Source: Nesterenkonia lacusekhoensis (GTDB lineage Bacteria > Actinomycetota > Actinomycetes > Actinomycetales > Micrococcaceae). From it: DNA of 64,000 bases. Within the stretch, counting starts at the first letter, position 1; every line of letters starts with the position of its first letter. Both the position numbers and the translations under genes were made by a program. The DNA lies in the NCBI RefSeq assembly GCF_017876395.1, contig NZ_JAGINX010000001.1:2046001-2110000 (forward strand). The letters run 5' to 3'. Positions 28,941-37,073 of the stretch are shown one piece after another. The notes below the pieces were generated by a model. It did not search any database. It saw only the letters and a program-made list of their open reading frames with translations, and was not told where the DNA came from.

Positions 28941-29834
28941 ATGTCGACCAAGGACTTCTCCCAGTACGCGAACCCCGAGGCTCTGGTCTCCACCGAGTGG
29001 GTGGCCGAGCACAAGGATGACGAGAACATCGTGCTGCTCGAGTCCAATGAGGATGTGCTGCTCTACGAGACCGGCCACATCCCCGGAGCCCACAAGATCG
29101 ACTGGCACACCGACCTGAACGATCCGGTGACCCGCGACTTCATCGACCCCGAGCAGTTCGCGGCCTTCGCCTCCAAGCTGGGCATCACTCCGGACTCCAC
29201 CGTGATCTTCTACGGCGATAAGTCCAACTGGTGGGCCGCCTACGCCCTGTGGGTCTTCACCCTCTTCGGCCACAAGGACCTGCGCCTGATCGACGGCGGA
29301 CGCCAGAAGTGGGCCGACGAGGGCCGTGAGCTCACCACTGAGGTGCCCACCCCCACCCCGTCCGAGTACCCAGCCCCGGCCACCCGCAACGATGCCGAGT
29401 TCCGTGCCTACCGCGAGGACGTCCTGGACTCGATCGGCAAGGCACCCCTGGTGGATGTGCGCTCCCCCGCTGAGTACACCGGCGAGGTGACCTCCGCACC
29501 CGGCTTCGAGGACAAGGAGGGCGCACTGCGCGGCGGCCACATCCCCACCGCCGCCTCGGTGCCGTGGGCCCGTGCGGCGAATGAGGACGGAACCTTCAAG
29601 TCCCGCGAGGAGCTGGAGGCGATCTACCAGGAGGAGGCCGGCGTCGGGCAGGCCGATGAGGTCATCGCCTACTGCCGCATCGGCGAGCGCTCCTCCCACA
29701 CCTGGTTCGTGCTGCAGCACCTGCTGGGCTATGACAAGGCCCGCAACTACGACGGCTCCTGGACCGAGTGGGGCAACGCAGTGCGCCTGCCCATCGTGGT
29801 CGGCGAGGAGCGCGGCGAGGCACCGGCACGGTGA
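28941..29834 (+). CDS. Thiosulfate sulfurtransferase (CysA2/TST type)
   Basis: 297 residues; tandem rhodanese domains. The catalytic loop in domain 2 is [12 protein letters not shown] with Cys near 242; CRIGER is the thiosulfate-type loop of actinobacterial CysA2 proteins. The N-terminal [18 protein letters not shown] and the domain 2 [14 protein letters not shown] fit. ATG at 28941 follows AAGGAAGAG at good spacing; longer frames upstream would cross the regulatory region. The stop overlaps the SufE-like start (GTGA), so sulfur from thiosulfate may pass to Fe-S assembly. Confidence 0.92.
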   Translation: MSTKDFSQYANPEALVSTEWVAEHKDDENIVLLESNEDVLLYETGHIPGAHKIDWHTDLNDPVTRDFIDPEQFAAFASKLGITPDSTVIFYGDKSNWWAAYALWVFTLFGHKDLRLIDGGRQKWADEGRELTTEVPTPTPSEYPAPATRNDAEFRAYREDVLDSIGKAPLVDVRSPAEYTGEVTSAPGFEDKEGALRGGHIPTAASVPWARAANEDGTFKSREELEAIYQEEAGVGQADEVIAYCRIGERSSHTWFVLQHLLGYDKARNYDGSWTEWGNAVRLPIVVGEERGEAPAR

Positions 29835-30298
29835 CTGCTCAGACGTCCGTGACGCATTCCGGCACAGCGACGGCTCCGGCCCCGCTGGCCGAGATCATCG
29901 CGGAGTTCCGTGCGGTGCCGGATCAGCAGCGGCTGAAGCTGCTGCTGGACTACGCCCACCGGCTGCCCGAGCTGCCGGAGGCCTATCGCGAGAACTTCGA
30001 TGAGATGGACGAGGTGGTGGAGTGCCAGACTCCGCTGTTCCTGGCCACGGAGTTCCGCGACGAGGACCGCACTGTCGAGTTCTTCTTCGCTGCGCCGGAG
30101 GAGGTCCCGACCACCCGCGGGTTCGCCTCGATCATCCAGCACGGACTCAGTGGGCAGAGCTATGACGCGATCCTCAGCGCACCACTGGACGTCGGGGAGC
30201 AGCTGGGGATGGGGCGGGTGATCGCCCCGCTGCGGCTGCGGGCGGTCAACGCCATGTTCGGCCGGGTGCGCCGCAGCGTGGAGGATCACCTCAGCTGA
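29831..30298 (+). CDS. sufE: SufE-family cysteine-desulfuration / Fe-S assembly protein
   Basis: 155 residues; SufE accepts sulfane sulfur from a cysteine desulfurase on a conserved Cys, here in [14 protein letters not shown] (near 68). [25 protein letters not shown] and the [13 protein letters not shown] end match the family. The start is GTG in the stop of the sulfurtransferase gene (GTGA at 29831). The pairing of a rhodanese with SufE is seen in many actinobacteria and suggests the rhodanese can load SufE. Confidence 0.9.
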   Translation: MTAQTSVTHSGTATAPAPLAEIIAEFRAVPDQQRLKLLLDYAHRLPELPEAYRENFDEMDEVVECQTPLFLATEFRDEDRTVEFFFAAPEEVPTTRGFASIIQHGLSGQSYDAILSAPLDVGEQLGMGRVIAPLRLRAVNAMFGRVRRSVEDHLS

Positions 30299-30328
30299 CC
30301 CGCCCCTCCGCTGCCCCACCCCTCCACC

Positions 30329-30412
30329 GACCCTCGTTTTACCAAGCGGAATCCGTTGTACCTGCACGTATACGGGCAGGTAATCCGAGAATCGCTTGGT
30401 AAGACGAGGGTC
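30329..30412. terminator. Nested hairpin after sufE
   Basis: 20-base arms (30329-30348 and 30393-30412) pair fully with one G-U wobble: CCCTCGTTTTACCAAGCG against CGCTTGGTAAGACGAGGG. The 44-base loop contains a second stem ACCTGC/GCAGGT around the palindrome CGTATACG. It lies between two genes in the same direction. No T-run. Confidence 0.65.
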
Positions 30413-30512
30413 TTCGCATCGGGAGGGGTCGAGGGGACCGCGGGTCGAGTTAGCCGAAGGGCCGAGGATCCAGGGAGCAGGCAGAGGGACCCCGACCAGG
30501 CAGAATGGAGAT

Positions 30513-31904
30513 ATGGCAGAGACATCGGGCGACGGCGTCGTCGCAGCCCTGACCGAAGCACTCGGTGAGCTGGTGCTCACCGAGCCCTCCCTCCGTGCCG
30601 AGAAGGCTCAGGATCGCTCCTATCACCGGGGCGAACCACCCCTGGCCGTGGTCCAGCCCCGCAGCACCGACGAGGTGGCCGACGCCGTGCGGATCTGCTC
30701 GCTGCACAGCACCCCGGTGGTCCCGCGCGGCTCCGGCACCGGACTCGAGGGCGGATCCACCACCAGCGCGCAGAGCATCTGCCTGGATCTCTCCCAGATG
30801 GACCAGGTGCTCGAGGTCGCAGCCGATGACATGTACGCCCGCGTCCAGGCCGGGGTCATGAAGTCTTCGCTCAATGCCGCCCTGCAGCCTCACGGTCTGA
30901 TGTTCCCGGTGGGCCCGGGCGTCGATGCCAGCGTGGGCGGCATGACCTCCACCAGCGCCAGCGGCACGACGGCGGTCAGCTACGGCACGCTGAAGGAGAA
31001 CGTCATCGGGCTGACCGCAGTGCTGGCCGACGGGACTGTGGTCACCACCGGCGGGATCACCAAGAAGTCCTCGTCCGGCTACGACCTCACCCACCTGCTG
31101 GTGGGCGCGGAGGGCACCTTGGGCGTGATCACGGAGGTCACGGTCAAGGTCCACCCGATCCCGGAGACCGCCCAGGTCAGCATCTGGTCCCTGCCCACTC
31201 TGGCTGCGGCCGCCGAGCTCGTGGTCGCCGCACTGCGGTCCTCGCTGCGGATCGCCCGCGTGGAGCTGCTCGACGAGCTCACCGTCGGGGCTCTGGCCGA
31301 CTACAACGGGATGACCTTCCCGGTGGCACCCACCCTGATGGTGGAGTTCGAGGGGACCGCCTCCGATGTGGCCGCCCAGTTCGCACAGTTCCGCACTCTG
31401 GCGGAGACCTACGCGGCCACACTCGCCGACGAGGCCACCGAGGTGGAGGAGTCCGCGCGGATCTGGCAGGCCCGCCATGATGCGCTGCCGGCGTCGTTGT
31501 CTCTGGTTCCCGGCTCCACCCCGATGATCTCGGATGTCTGTGTGCCGATCTCACAGCTGGCCGAGGCGGTGCTGGCCGCCAAGAAGGACGTGGACGACGC
31601 CGGACTCATCGCCTCGATCGTCGGGCATGTGGGCGACGGCAACTTCCACGTCGCCTATGTGCTGCCGCCGGAGGACCCGGAGACCTTCGAGAAGGCGAAG
31701 GCGATCAACCAACGAGTCGTGGCCCGCGCCCTGGAGGCAGGGGGCACCTGCACCGGTGAACACGGGATCGGCAGCGGCAAGGTGGCCTCCATGGCCAAGG
31801 AGCATGCCTCGGCCATCCCGGCCATGCAGGCGATCAAGCAGGCCCTGGACCCGCAGAACATCATGAACCCCGGCAAGGTGGTGCCTCCGCGGCCCCACCC
31901 CTGA
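30513..31904 (+). CDS. FAD-linked oxidase (GlcD / D-lactate dehydrogenase type)
   Basis: 463 residues. The PCMH-type FAD domain is seen as PVVPRGSGTGLEGGS (near 69-83) and GGMTSTSASGTTAVSYGTLKE, then SSGYDLTHLLVGAEGTLGVITE. The C-terminal FAD-oxidase domain carries HVGDGNFH (metal-binding His) and ends GGTCTGEHGIGSGK with NPGKVVP. These are shared by glycolate oxidase GlcD and D-lactate dehydrogenases that oxidise a 2-hydroxyacid. No GlcE/GlcF genes adjoin it, so D-lactate is more likely, but the substrate is open. A GGAG only 2 bases from ATG makes the start somewhat uncertain. Confidence 0.85.
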   Translation: MAETSGDGVVAALTEALGELVLTEPSLRAEKAQDRSYHRGEPPLAVVQPRSTDEVADAVRICSLHSTPVVPRGSGTGLEGGSTTSAQSICLDLSQMDQVLEVAADDMYARVQAGVMKSSLNAALQPHGLMFPVGPGVDASVGGMTSTSASGTTAVSYGTLKENVIGLTAVLADGTVVTTGGITKKSSSGYDLTHLLVGAEGTLGVITEVTVKVHPIPETAQVSIWSLPTLAAAAELVVAALRSSLRIARVELLDELTVGALADYNGMTFPVAPTLMVEFEGTASDVAAQFAQFRTLAETYAATLADEATEVEESARIWQARHDALPASLSLVPGSTPMISDVCVPISQLAEAVLAAKKDVDDAGLIASIVGHVGDGNFHVAYVLPPEDPETFEKAKAINQRVVARALEAGGTCTGEHGIGSGKVASMAKEHASAIPAMQAIKQALDPQNIMNPGKVVPPRPHP

Positions 31905-31973
31905 GCAGCAGGGAACATGTCTCTTCGTGACGGGGCCGGCGTCGCTCCGGTCACGGAAATCTAGAATGAACGC

Positions 31974-32774
31974 ATGTCCAGCTCTCCGTGGAATCCGGGG
32001 GCGTATCTGACCTACGCCTCGGAACGCACCCAGCCCTTCATCGACCTGCTCCAGCGCACTCAGCCCCCGGAGGCCACCACCATCATCGACCTGGGCTGCG
32101 GCCCCGGCAACGGGATGCCGATCCTGCGTGCCATGTACCCCCACGCTCAGATCATCGGGGTGGACTCCAGCGCGGAGATGCTCGAGCGCGCCGCCGTCTC
32201 CACTGAGGCCGACTCCGGCATCCGCTACGTCCACGCCGACATCCGCGACCTCAGCCTGGAAGCACTGGGACTCGACGAGCCTGTCGACCTGGTGGTCTCC
32301 AACGCGGCCCTGCAGTGGCTGCCCGATCATCGGGCCCTGCTGCCCCAGCTGATGGAGCTGGTAGCCCCCGGCGGCACCTTCTCGGTCCAGATCCCCGGAA
32401 ACTTCAACGCCCCCAGCCACCGACTGCTGGCCGAGCATGCGGCCAAGCCGGAGTTCGCCCGTCACATCGACCCGGACAGCCTGCTGCAGCCCACTGCCGA
32501 GCTGACCGACTACATCCTCGACGTGGCCCAGCCCGGCTGGACCGTGGAAGCCTGGGAGACCCGCTACCACCACATCCTGCAGGGTGAGGATCCGGTGTTC
32601 CAGTGGATCTCCTCCACCGCCGCCCGTCCGGTGCTCCAGGCCCTTCCCGACGCCGAGCGCGAGCAGTTCGTCGCTGACTACACCGCTGCCCTGCGCGAGG
32701 CCTATCCGCAGAGCCGGATCGGCACCATCCTGCCGTTCCGCCGCATGTTCTTCATCGCCCGACGCGAGGGCTGA
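31974..32774 (+). CDS. tam: Trans-aconitate 2-methyltransferase-like SAM methyltransferase
   Basis: 266 residues, class I SAM fold: motif I IIDLGCGPGNG (near 39-49), acidic motif IIGVDSSAEML, then the VSNAALQWLPDH stretch that is highly typical of Tam. The start WNPGAYLTYASERTQPF is also Tam-like. Tam methylates trans-aconitate, an aconitase inhibitor formed spontaneously. The gene stands alone between the FAD oxidase and the CPBP-like gene, 69 bases after the former. Confidence 0.85.
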   Translation: MSSSPWNPGAYLTYASERTQPFIDLLQRTQPPEATTIIDLGCGPGNGMPILRAMYPHAQIIGVDSSAEMLERAAVSTEADSGIRYVHADIRDLSLEALGLDEPVDLVVSNAALQWLPDHRALLPQLMELVAPGGTFSVQIPGNFNAPSHRLLAEHAAKPEFARHIDPDSLLQPTAELTDYILDVAQPGWTVEAWETRYHHILQGEDPVFQWISSTAARPVLQALPDAEREQFVADYTAALREAYPQSRIGTILPFRRMFFIARREG

Positions 32775-32791
32775 GCAGCACATCGACTCTG

Positions 32792-32829
32792 CCCTGGAGA
32801 GTGCGGCCCCGGATACCGCCTCTCCAGGG
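32792..32829. terminator. Hairpin after the tam-like gene
   Basis: CCCTGGAGAG (32792-32801) and CTCTCCAGGG (32820-32829) are exact inverted repeats with an 18-base loop rich in G and C. It lies between two plus-strand genes. A potential GTG start for the next gene (32801) falls inside it, which argues for the later start. Confidence 0.55.
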
Positions 32830-32851
32830 TGAACCGGTATCGTCAGGGCCT

Positions 32852-33826
32852 GTGACTACCGCCAGCGTCCCCCGCACTCCCCTGGTCATCCTGAGCACCT
32901 TCGTGGTGGTCAGCCTCGCCCTGGGCTGGCTGATCGCTATGCCGCTGGTCCTGCTGGACCCTGCGGAGCTGGCGGAGGCTCCCATGGAGGCCTACTACAA
33001 CCTGTTCATGCTCACTCCGGCAGTGGCCGCCGTCGTCGCGTATCTGTTGGAGCGCCGGCACAGCGCCGCCACGCTCTACGGCCACATCAGCGGCGACGAC
33101 GCCGACCGCTTCCGTCCGCAGAAGCTCGTCGACGCGCTGGGCATCACTCCGCTGCGTCCGGTGGGACGTCTGCTGGGATGGAGTGTGCTGGCGCTGCTGC
33201 TCTTCTTCGTCTTCAGCCTCGCCGCCCTGCCGCTGGGAGGACTGCTGGGGGTCTACCCGTTCGACCCCTCCATGCCGATCTTCCTCCAGGACCTGGGCTA
33301 CCGGCTGGGCCATGACGCCACGGAGTTCCTCGCCACCGGGCTGATGGTCGAGGCCGGGGTCATCTTCGGCATGGCCGTGGTCCTGGTCTTCCTGCACGCC
33401 GGCCAGGAGATGGGGTGGCGAGGCTACCTCTACCCGCGCATCCAGCAGCGCTGGGGTGTGCTGCCCGCCGTCGGGATCACCGGCCTGGCCTCGGGTCTCT
33501 GGTATGCCCCGCTGCTGTCAGTGGGCTTCTTCTACGACCAGACCGAGCTCTTCGAGGCGCTGGCCCTGATGGTCGGCTTCTGCCTGATCATCGGCGGGCT
33601 GCTGGCCTGGCTGCGCATGCGTTCGGGCTCCATCTGGCCCGCGGCCTTCGCTCAGTCCATGATCACTGCCGCCACGGTGCTGCACTACTGGTTCGCCGAG
33701 TTCGGCCCACAGATCGACTTCCGCCAGGCGACTCTGCAGGGCTGGTCCGGCTGGATCATCCCCGGCGTGCTGCTGGCTGTGCTGCTGGTCTTCCGGAAGA
33801 AGGCCTTCGCCTTCCCGGTGCGGTGA
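32852..33826 (+). CDS. CPBP-fold membrane protein, probably not a protease
   Basis: 324 residues, about eight hydrophobic helices. The C-terminal half aligns with CPBP (CaaX protease/bacteriocin-processing) membrane proteins: QEMGWRGYLYPRI, GLASGLWYAPLL, then GSIWPAAFAQS. In active members these read EExxxR, FxxxH/LWHxP and HxxxN; here the first Glu is Gln, the WH His is Tyr and the last motif His is Gln. It is therefore probably a non-catalytic relative. GTG at 32852 is preferred over GTG at 32801, which lies in a hairpin. Confidence 0.78.
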   Translation: MTTASVPRTPLVILSTFVVVSLALGWLIAMPLVLLDPAELAEAPMEAYYNLFMLTPAVAAVVAYLLERRHSAATLYGHISGDDADRFRPQKLVDALGITPLRPVGRLLGWSVLALLLFFVFSLAALPLGGLLGVYPFDPSMPIFLQDLGYRLGHDATEFLATGLMVEAGVIFGMAVVLVFLHAGQEMGWRGYLYPRIQQRWGVLPAVGITGLASGLWYAPLLSVGFFYDQTELFEALALMVGFCLIIGGLLAWLRMRSGSIWPAAFAQSMITAATVLHYWFAEFGPQIDFRQATLQGWSGWIIPGVLLAVLLVFRKKAFAFPVR

Positions 33827-33848
33827 TCGGGCCGGACCCTGCGGTCGA

Positions 33849-33878
33849 GAGGTCAGCTGACCTCGCTCAGCTGACCTC
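33849..33878. terminator. Hairpin between convergent CPBP-like and secreted-protein genes
   Basis: GAGGTCAGCT (33849-33858) and AGCTGACCTC (33869-33878) are exact inverted repeats with a 10-base loop. The right part covers the 3' end of the minus-strand gene. No T-run. Confidence 0.5.
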
Positions 33879-34838
33879 CTCCTCCATCAGCTCGACCTGA
33901 TCGGCCAGGATGTCCTCGTAGTCGTCCAGCTCGCGCGGTGCCTCGCCCACGACCATCACGTGGTTGGCGCCGAAGCTCCGCCCCGCCATGTAGAACCACT
34001 CCTCCTGACCGCTGCCCTCCATGCGCACCTGTACGCCGTCGGCGCTGTCGGTGAGCTGGAACTCGATCTCGCCGTCGCCGAGGTCGAGGGTTCCGCACTC
34101 GTCGACGACGTCCTGGTAGTAGCCGTCGAAGAAGTCGTGCTCCTCAGGGGTGCTCACGAGGATGGCGCTGACCTCCTCGTCTCCGGCGGCAGCCTCGTAG
34201 GTGGCCGCCGCCTGGGCATCCTCCTCCAGATCGTCGATGGACTCCATGGCGTCCTCACAGGCCGGCTCAGCGCCGAGGCCCTCGAAGCTGAAGTCCTTAT
34301 AGAAGCTGGCACCGTGGACAGACTCGTCGAAGATCACCTCCGGCTCAACGGTGAACGCCCAGTCCGAATCGGGAAGATCAGACTCGGCCACGGCAAGCCG
34401 CTCCAGCTCCTCGGCACTCAGAGGGTCCGCGAAATCATCCTCTGAGCTGGAGCCTTCCTCCTCCCCGTCGTCCTCATCGTCCTCATCGTCCTCGTCGTCC
34501 TCGGGCGCATCCTCCGCGCCCTCCCCCACGGCGTCCTCCAGCTCCTCGAAGCCCTCGACGTCGCCGAGACGCTCAGCGAGCTGCTCGATCATCTCCAGGT
34601 ACTCGTCCTGACTGAGGCCCGGACCAGCAACCTCCGGCGTCGAGGCATAGGCTCCGGCGACGCCGAAGGAGCTGGTCAGGGCGAAGGCCGCGGCTCCGGC
34701 ACCCAGCCGGGCACACACCCGGCGACGGCGACCCTGCGCGCTCTCTGCACCCTTCGGCTCAGCATCCCGGTCAGTGGTGGCCTGGTCAGTGGTGGCCTGG
34801 TCAGTGGTCAGATCAGTCTCAGCGGTGATGCGGTCCAT
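33867..34838 (-). CDS. Secreted acidic protein of unknown function
   Basis: 323 residues; family not recognised. A long polar N-region with a TDQAT repeat precedes an Arg cluster (GRRRRVCARLG) and a hydrophobic stretch ending in AYAS, a plausible signal peptide with a twin-Arg-like or extended N-region. Residues of about 120-150 form an Asp/Glu run (DEDD repeats), then a globular part with a Cys pair (PACEDAM, DECGTLDL) and beta-rich C-terminus. That C-terminal part vaguely recalls extracellular sensor domains of actinobacteria, but this is not firm. ATG at 34838 follows AAAGGGA; a GTG 21 bases out is possible. Confidence 0.6.
   Translation of the reverse strand: MDRITAETDLTTDQATTDQATTDRDAEPKGAESAQGRRRRVCARLGAGAAAFALTSSFGVAGAYASTPEVAGPGLSQDEYLEMIEQLAERLGDVEGFEELEDAVGEGAEDAPEDDEDDEDDEDDGEEEGSSSEDDFADPLSAEELERLAVAESDLPDSDWAFTVEPEVIFDESVHGASFYKDFSFEGLGAEPACEDAMESIDDLEEDAQAAATYEAAAGDEEVSAILVSTPEEHDFFDGYYQDVVDECGTLDLGDGEIEFQLTDSADGVQVRMEGSGQEEWFYMAGRSFGANHVMVVGEAPRELDDYEDILADQVELMEEEVS
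34468..34503. repeat. 9-bp tandem repeat coding an acidic run
   Basis: Four units of TCGTCCTC(A/G) in tandem, inside the secreted-protein gene; each encodes Asp/Glu triplets. Such a tract could vary in length by slippage. Confidence 0.7.
34769..34810. repeat. 15-bp tandem repeat, 2.8 copies
   Basis: GGTCAGTGGTGGCCT is repeated twice exactly, with a partial third copy, in the 5' part of the secreted-protein gene, encoding TDQAT units. Codon-exact copies point to recent duplication. Confidence 0.75.
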
Positions 34839-34890
34839 GGCTTGTCCCTTTCGCTTCACACGGTCACTCCCGGCTTCGCGGAAGCAATTT

Positions 34891-34912
34891 GCTTACGTTT
34901 GCCATCGTAAGC
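34891..34912. promoter_or_regulatory. Inverted repeat upstream of the secreted-protein gene
   Basis: GCTTACG (34891-34897) and CGTAAGC (34906-34912) with an 8-base spacer lie 53-74 bases before the ATG at 34838, in a locally AT-richer stretch. It could be an operator for the secreted-protein gene; no regulator is nearby. Confidence 0.4.
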
Positions 34913-35096
34913 TGAAGCGTTTTGCTAGTGCAACCCATCTGGCTGAACAGGCCTGAGAAGCCCTTGTCATACCTGCTTTACACAGGCGACAAAGCAGGGA
35001 AACGCCGCTCTCCTACTCTGGTCCCACAGGGTGGCGATGGGCCGGAGAGCGTGGATCTCACAGAGGAGAACCGATGGAGCGGAATGCAGGTGGGCG

Positions 35097-35300
35097 ATGA
35101 CGGACACGGCACCTGAGGTCGTCGGCGAGGAGCATTCTCTGCGCATGCGCACCCGCTCCGGGGAGCTGGAGATCAGGGGCAATGAGGTGCGCCTGCCGGA
35201 TCCCCACCAGGACCCTGTCCGCCTGGCCCCCGGCCCGTTGGCGCTCATGCGTGTGCTCGTCAAAGCACAGGGCGCAGTCCTCTCCCTCGATCACCTCTTA
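35097..35300 (+). pseudogene. Winged-helix regulator gene, 5' part, cut by an IS
   Basis: The frame from ATG 35097 encodes a polar N-terminus, then LAPGPLALMRVLVKAQGAVLSLDHLL, the first half of an OmpR/PhoB-type winged helix (Trans_reg_C), shown here only in part. It runs into the left end of the inserted element at 35301. Joining base 35300 to base 36941, which removes the element and one TA copy, restores an uncut 109-codon frame. The full-length product would be a small free-standing winged-helix protein, similar to the C-terminal DNA-binding part fused to HemD-like regulators in actinobacteria. No HemD part is seen upstream. Confidence 0.75.
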
Positions 35301-35437
35301 GGGCGTGTCTCTTATATCTGTAGTCCGGTGATACCGGCGGAGTCGACCGTGCAATCCCTATGCGATGACAGACTTGTTCTCGCCAGTGATGGTTCTGCCG
35401 CAAGGTTGACCCGCCCCGAAGATTCAAGGAGGAGACG

Positions 35438-35962
35438 ATGACTGAGATAGTGTGGACTGGCCTGGAGGAGCCCTCCCGCGAGTCATGCCGGATCGAGAGC
35501 AACCTGCATGGCGTGACCGTCGTCAGCGATATTAATGGCGGGGTCGGCGCGTGCTCGTACAAGTTGCAGATGACGGAGGCCTGGGAGTTCATCGACCTCG
35601 TAGTTCGGGCGAACGGACGCGAGCTTGAACTGCGCCTCACCGAGCGGGGATGGGAAGTTGATGGGGAGGATCGCCCTGACCTTCAAGCGGCGCGAGAGGT
35701 CGACATCTCGGTGTCCCCGCTGAGTAACACATTGCCGATCCGACGACTTGACCTCGCTGTTGGCGAGAGTGCCGACATCACCACGGCTTACATCCGGGTT
35801 CCGGAGCTCGAGGTTACGACCGATCCGCAACGGTACACGCGCACCGGCGAGAACGAGTACCTCTATGAGTCCCGCGACTCCGATTTTCGCCGGTCCATCA
35901 CCGTGGACGGGGACGGACTGGTCATCGAATACCCGGGGTTGTTCATTCGAGGAGATCGTTAG
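35438..35962 (+). CDS. Glycolipid-binding domain protein (passenger gene of the IS)
   Basis: 174 residues, fitting the whole length of the putative glycolipid-binding family (PF06475). Its hallmarks are seen in order: VDISVSPLSNTLPIRRL, LAVGESADITTAYIRVPEL, PQRYTRTGENEYLYES and the end GLVIEYPGLF. No signal peptide; the fold is thought to be a beta-barrel lipid binder, with the biological role unknown. The ATG has a strong AAGGAGGAG site. Local GC is visibly lower than in neighbours, with codons such as ATA, TTG and AAG more frequent. The stop overlaps the stop of the convergent transposase, which is intimate packing for a passenger. Confidence 0.8.
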   Translation: MTEIVWTGLEEPSRESCRIESNLHGVTVVSDINGGVGACSYKLQMTEAWEFIDLVVRANGRELELRLTERGWEVDGEDRPDLQAAREVDISVSPLSNTLPIRRLDLAVGESADITTAYIRVPELEVTTDPQRYTRTGENEYLYESRDSDFRRSITVDGDGLVIEYPGLFIRGDR

Positions 35963-36892
35963 GGAGCGTCCAGTTTGCGTAGCCAGGCGACGACGGCGCA
36001 GAGCACGGCGGTGGCCCGGTAGGTGATGGCCAGCTTTTCGTAGCGGGTGGCGATCCCGCGCCACTGTTTGGCGAGGTTGAAGTGGCGCTCGACCACGTTC
36101 CGGCCGGCATAGGTGGTCTTATCCATAGCCGGTGGTCGGCCTCCGGTTGAGCCTTTGCGTTTGCGAGCGGCTTGTTCGTCGGACTTCTGCGGGATCACTG
36201 CTCGGATGCCCCGAGCCGAGAGCATCTTGCGGATGACCCTATTGGAGTAGGCCTTATCGGCGATGACCGCATCAGGTCGTGTGCGGGGTCTTCCCGGCCC
36301 GATCCGGGGCACGCGGATGTCAACGAGGACCTCGGCCAGCACCACCCCGTCGTTGCGCTGTCCGCCGGTGAGCACGATCGACAGTGGCATCCCCTCACCG
36401 TCGACGGCTGCATGCAGTTTCGAGGAGAGTCCCCCGCGGGAGCGGCCGACCGCGTGGCCTTCTGGCTCCTGGCAGTGTTCAGCCCCGGATTTACTGTGAT
36501 TCGAGCGAGCCCCCTGTGGGCTGGTCAGGGCGGGTGGTGTTGGTCCCGTGCTGGTGAGCACGGCTGATCGTCGAGTCCACCGAAACCGTCCAATCGATTT
36601 CTCCGACGGCATCGGCCTCAGCCAGGATCTGGGCCAACACCGAATCCCAGGTGCCCTCAGCGGCATACCTGCGATGTCGCTTCCAGACTGTCTGCCAGGG
36701 CCCGAAGGCATCGCGGGGCAAGTCACGCCACGGGATCCCTGTCCTGGCGCGGTAGATCAGCCCTTCGACGATCCGGCGGTTGTCTCTGAAGGGGTGGCCT
36801 TTGCGGCCCTCATTAGAGGGCAACAGCGACTCGACCCGCGCCCACTGTTCATCGGTCAAGATCCGATACCGGGAGCTGGTAGAAGTGCTCAT
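35959..36892 (-). CDS. IS5-family transposase, two frames joined by +1 shift
   Basis: The first frame (36892 to 36491) starts MSTSTSSRYRILTDEQW, has the RTGIPWRDLP and GPWQTVWKRHRRY blocks, and holds the first catalytic Asp in SVDSTISRAHQH. The second frame continues GRSRGGLSSKLHAAVD, the second Asp in VIADKAYS and the Glu in GRNVVERHFNLAKQWRG, ending at 35959. Together they give about 310 residues, the normal length. The shift is +1 and falls at a five-G run on the coding strand (36514-36510), a credible slippage site; a chance frameshift mutation is the alternative. All DDE residues are kept. Confidence 0.85.
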
Positions 36893-36938
36893 CCCCCACC
36901 CTCACCGAGAAAACATCCCACATATGGGAGACACGCCC

Positions 36939-37066
36939 TAGCTGTGCTGCCGCACTGCGGCTCAGAGCATGCCCTGGAGATGTGGGTGTCACGGCTGCGA
37001 CGCTCCCTGCCTGACCCGCGCATGGTCCGAACCGTGGTCAAGCGCGGCTACCGCTTGGTCCTCTGA
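36939..37066 (+). pseudogene. Winged-helix regulator gene, 3' part
   Basis: After the second TA copy the frame reads AVLPHCGSEHALEMWVSRLR followed by RSLPDPRMVRTVVKRGYRLVL and TGA at 37064-37066. The recognition helix region and the beta-hairpin wing TVVKRGYRL are the end of a Trans_reg_C domain. This piece joins the fragment at 35097-35300. Without the first half it has no start codon of its own and is unlikely to be expressed as a functional protein. Confidence 0.75.
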
Positions 37067-37073
37067 TAAGCCC

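Larger units (their letters stand above)
35301..36938. mobile_element. IS5-type element (IS427-like) carrying a passenger gene
   Basis: The ends GGGCGTGTCTCTTATATCTG (35301-35320) and, in reverse complement, GGGCGTGTCTCCCATATGTG (36919-36938) match at 17 of 20 positions. TA is duplicated at 35299-35300 and 36939-36940, and the reconstructed target TTAG fits the YTAR preference of the IS427 group. Length is 1,638 bp, against 800-950 bp for usual relatives; the extra DNA is the 35321-35961 segment with a complete glycolipid-binding-domain gene. A weaker inner end (TA then GGGAGCGTC at 35960-35970) may be the ancestral left end of a normal-sized element. Confidence 0.75.

Noticed and set aside
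34468-34810. Short repeats that might suggest a CRISPR-like array
   Set aside because: They are contiguous coding tandem repeats of 9 and 15 bp without spacers.
35304-35320. Left end of the IS shares TGTCTCTTATA with the Tn5 mosaic end used in sequencing kits
   Set aside because: The match stops after 11 bases, the right end of the element has its own matching inverted repeat, and TA duplication fits IS5. Adapter contamination is therefore unlikely, though read-level inspection would settle it.
35960-35970. TA followed by GGGAGCGTC as the true left end of the IS
   Set aside because: The match to the right end is much poorer than at 35301, and the target gene resumes correctly only if the element begins at 35301. 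It is kept only as a possible ancestral end.
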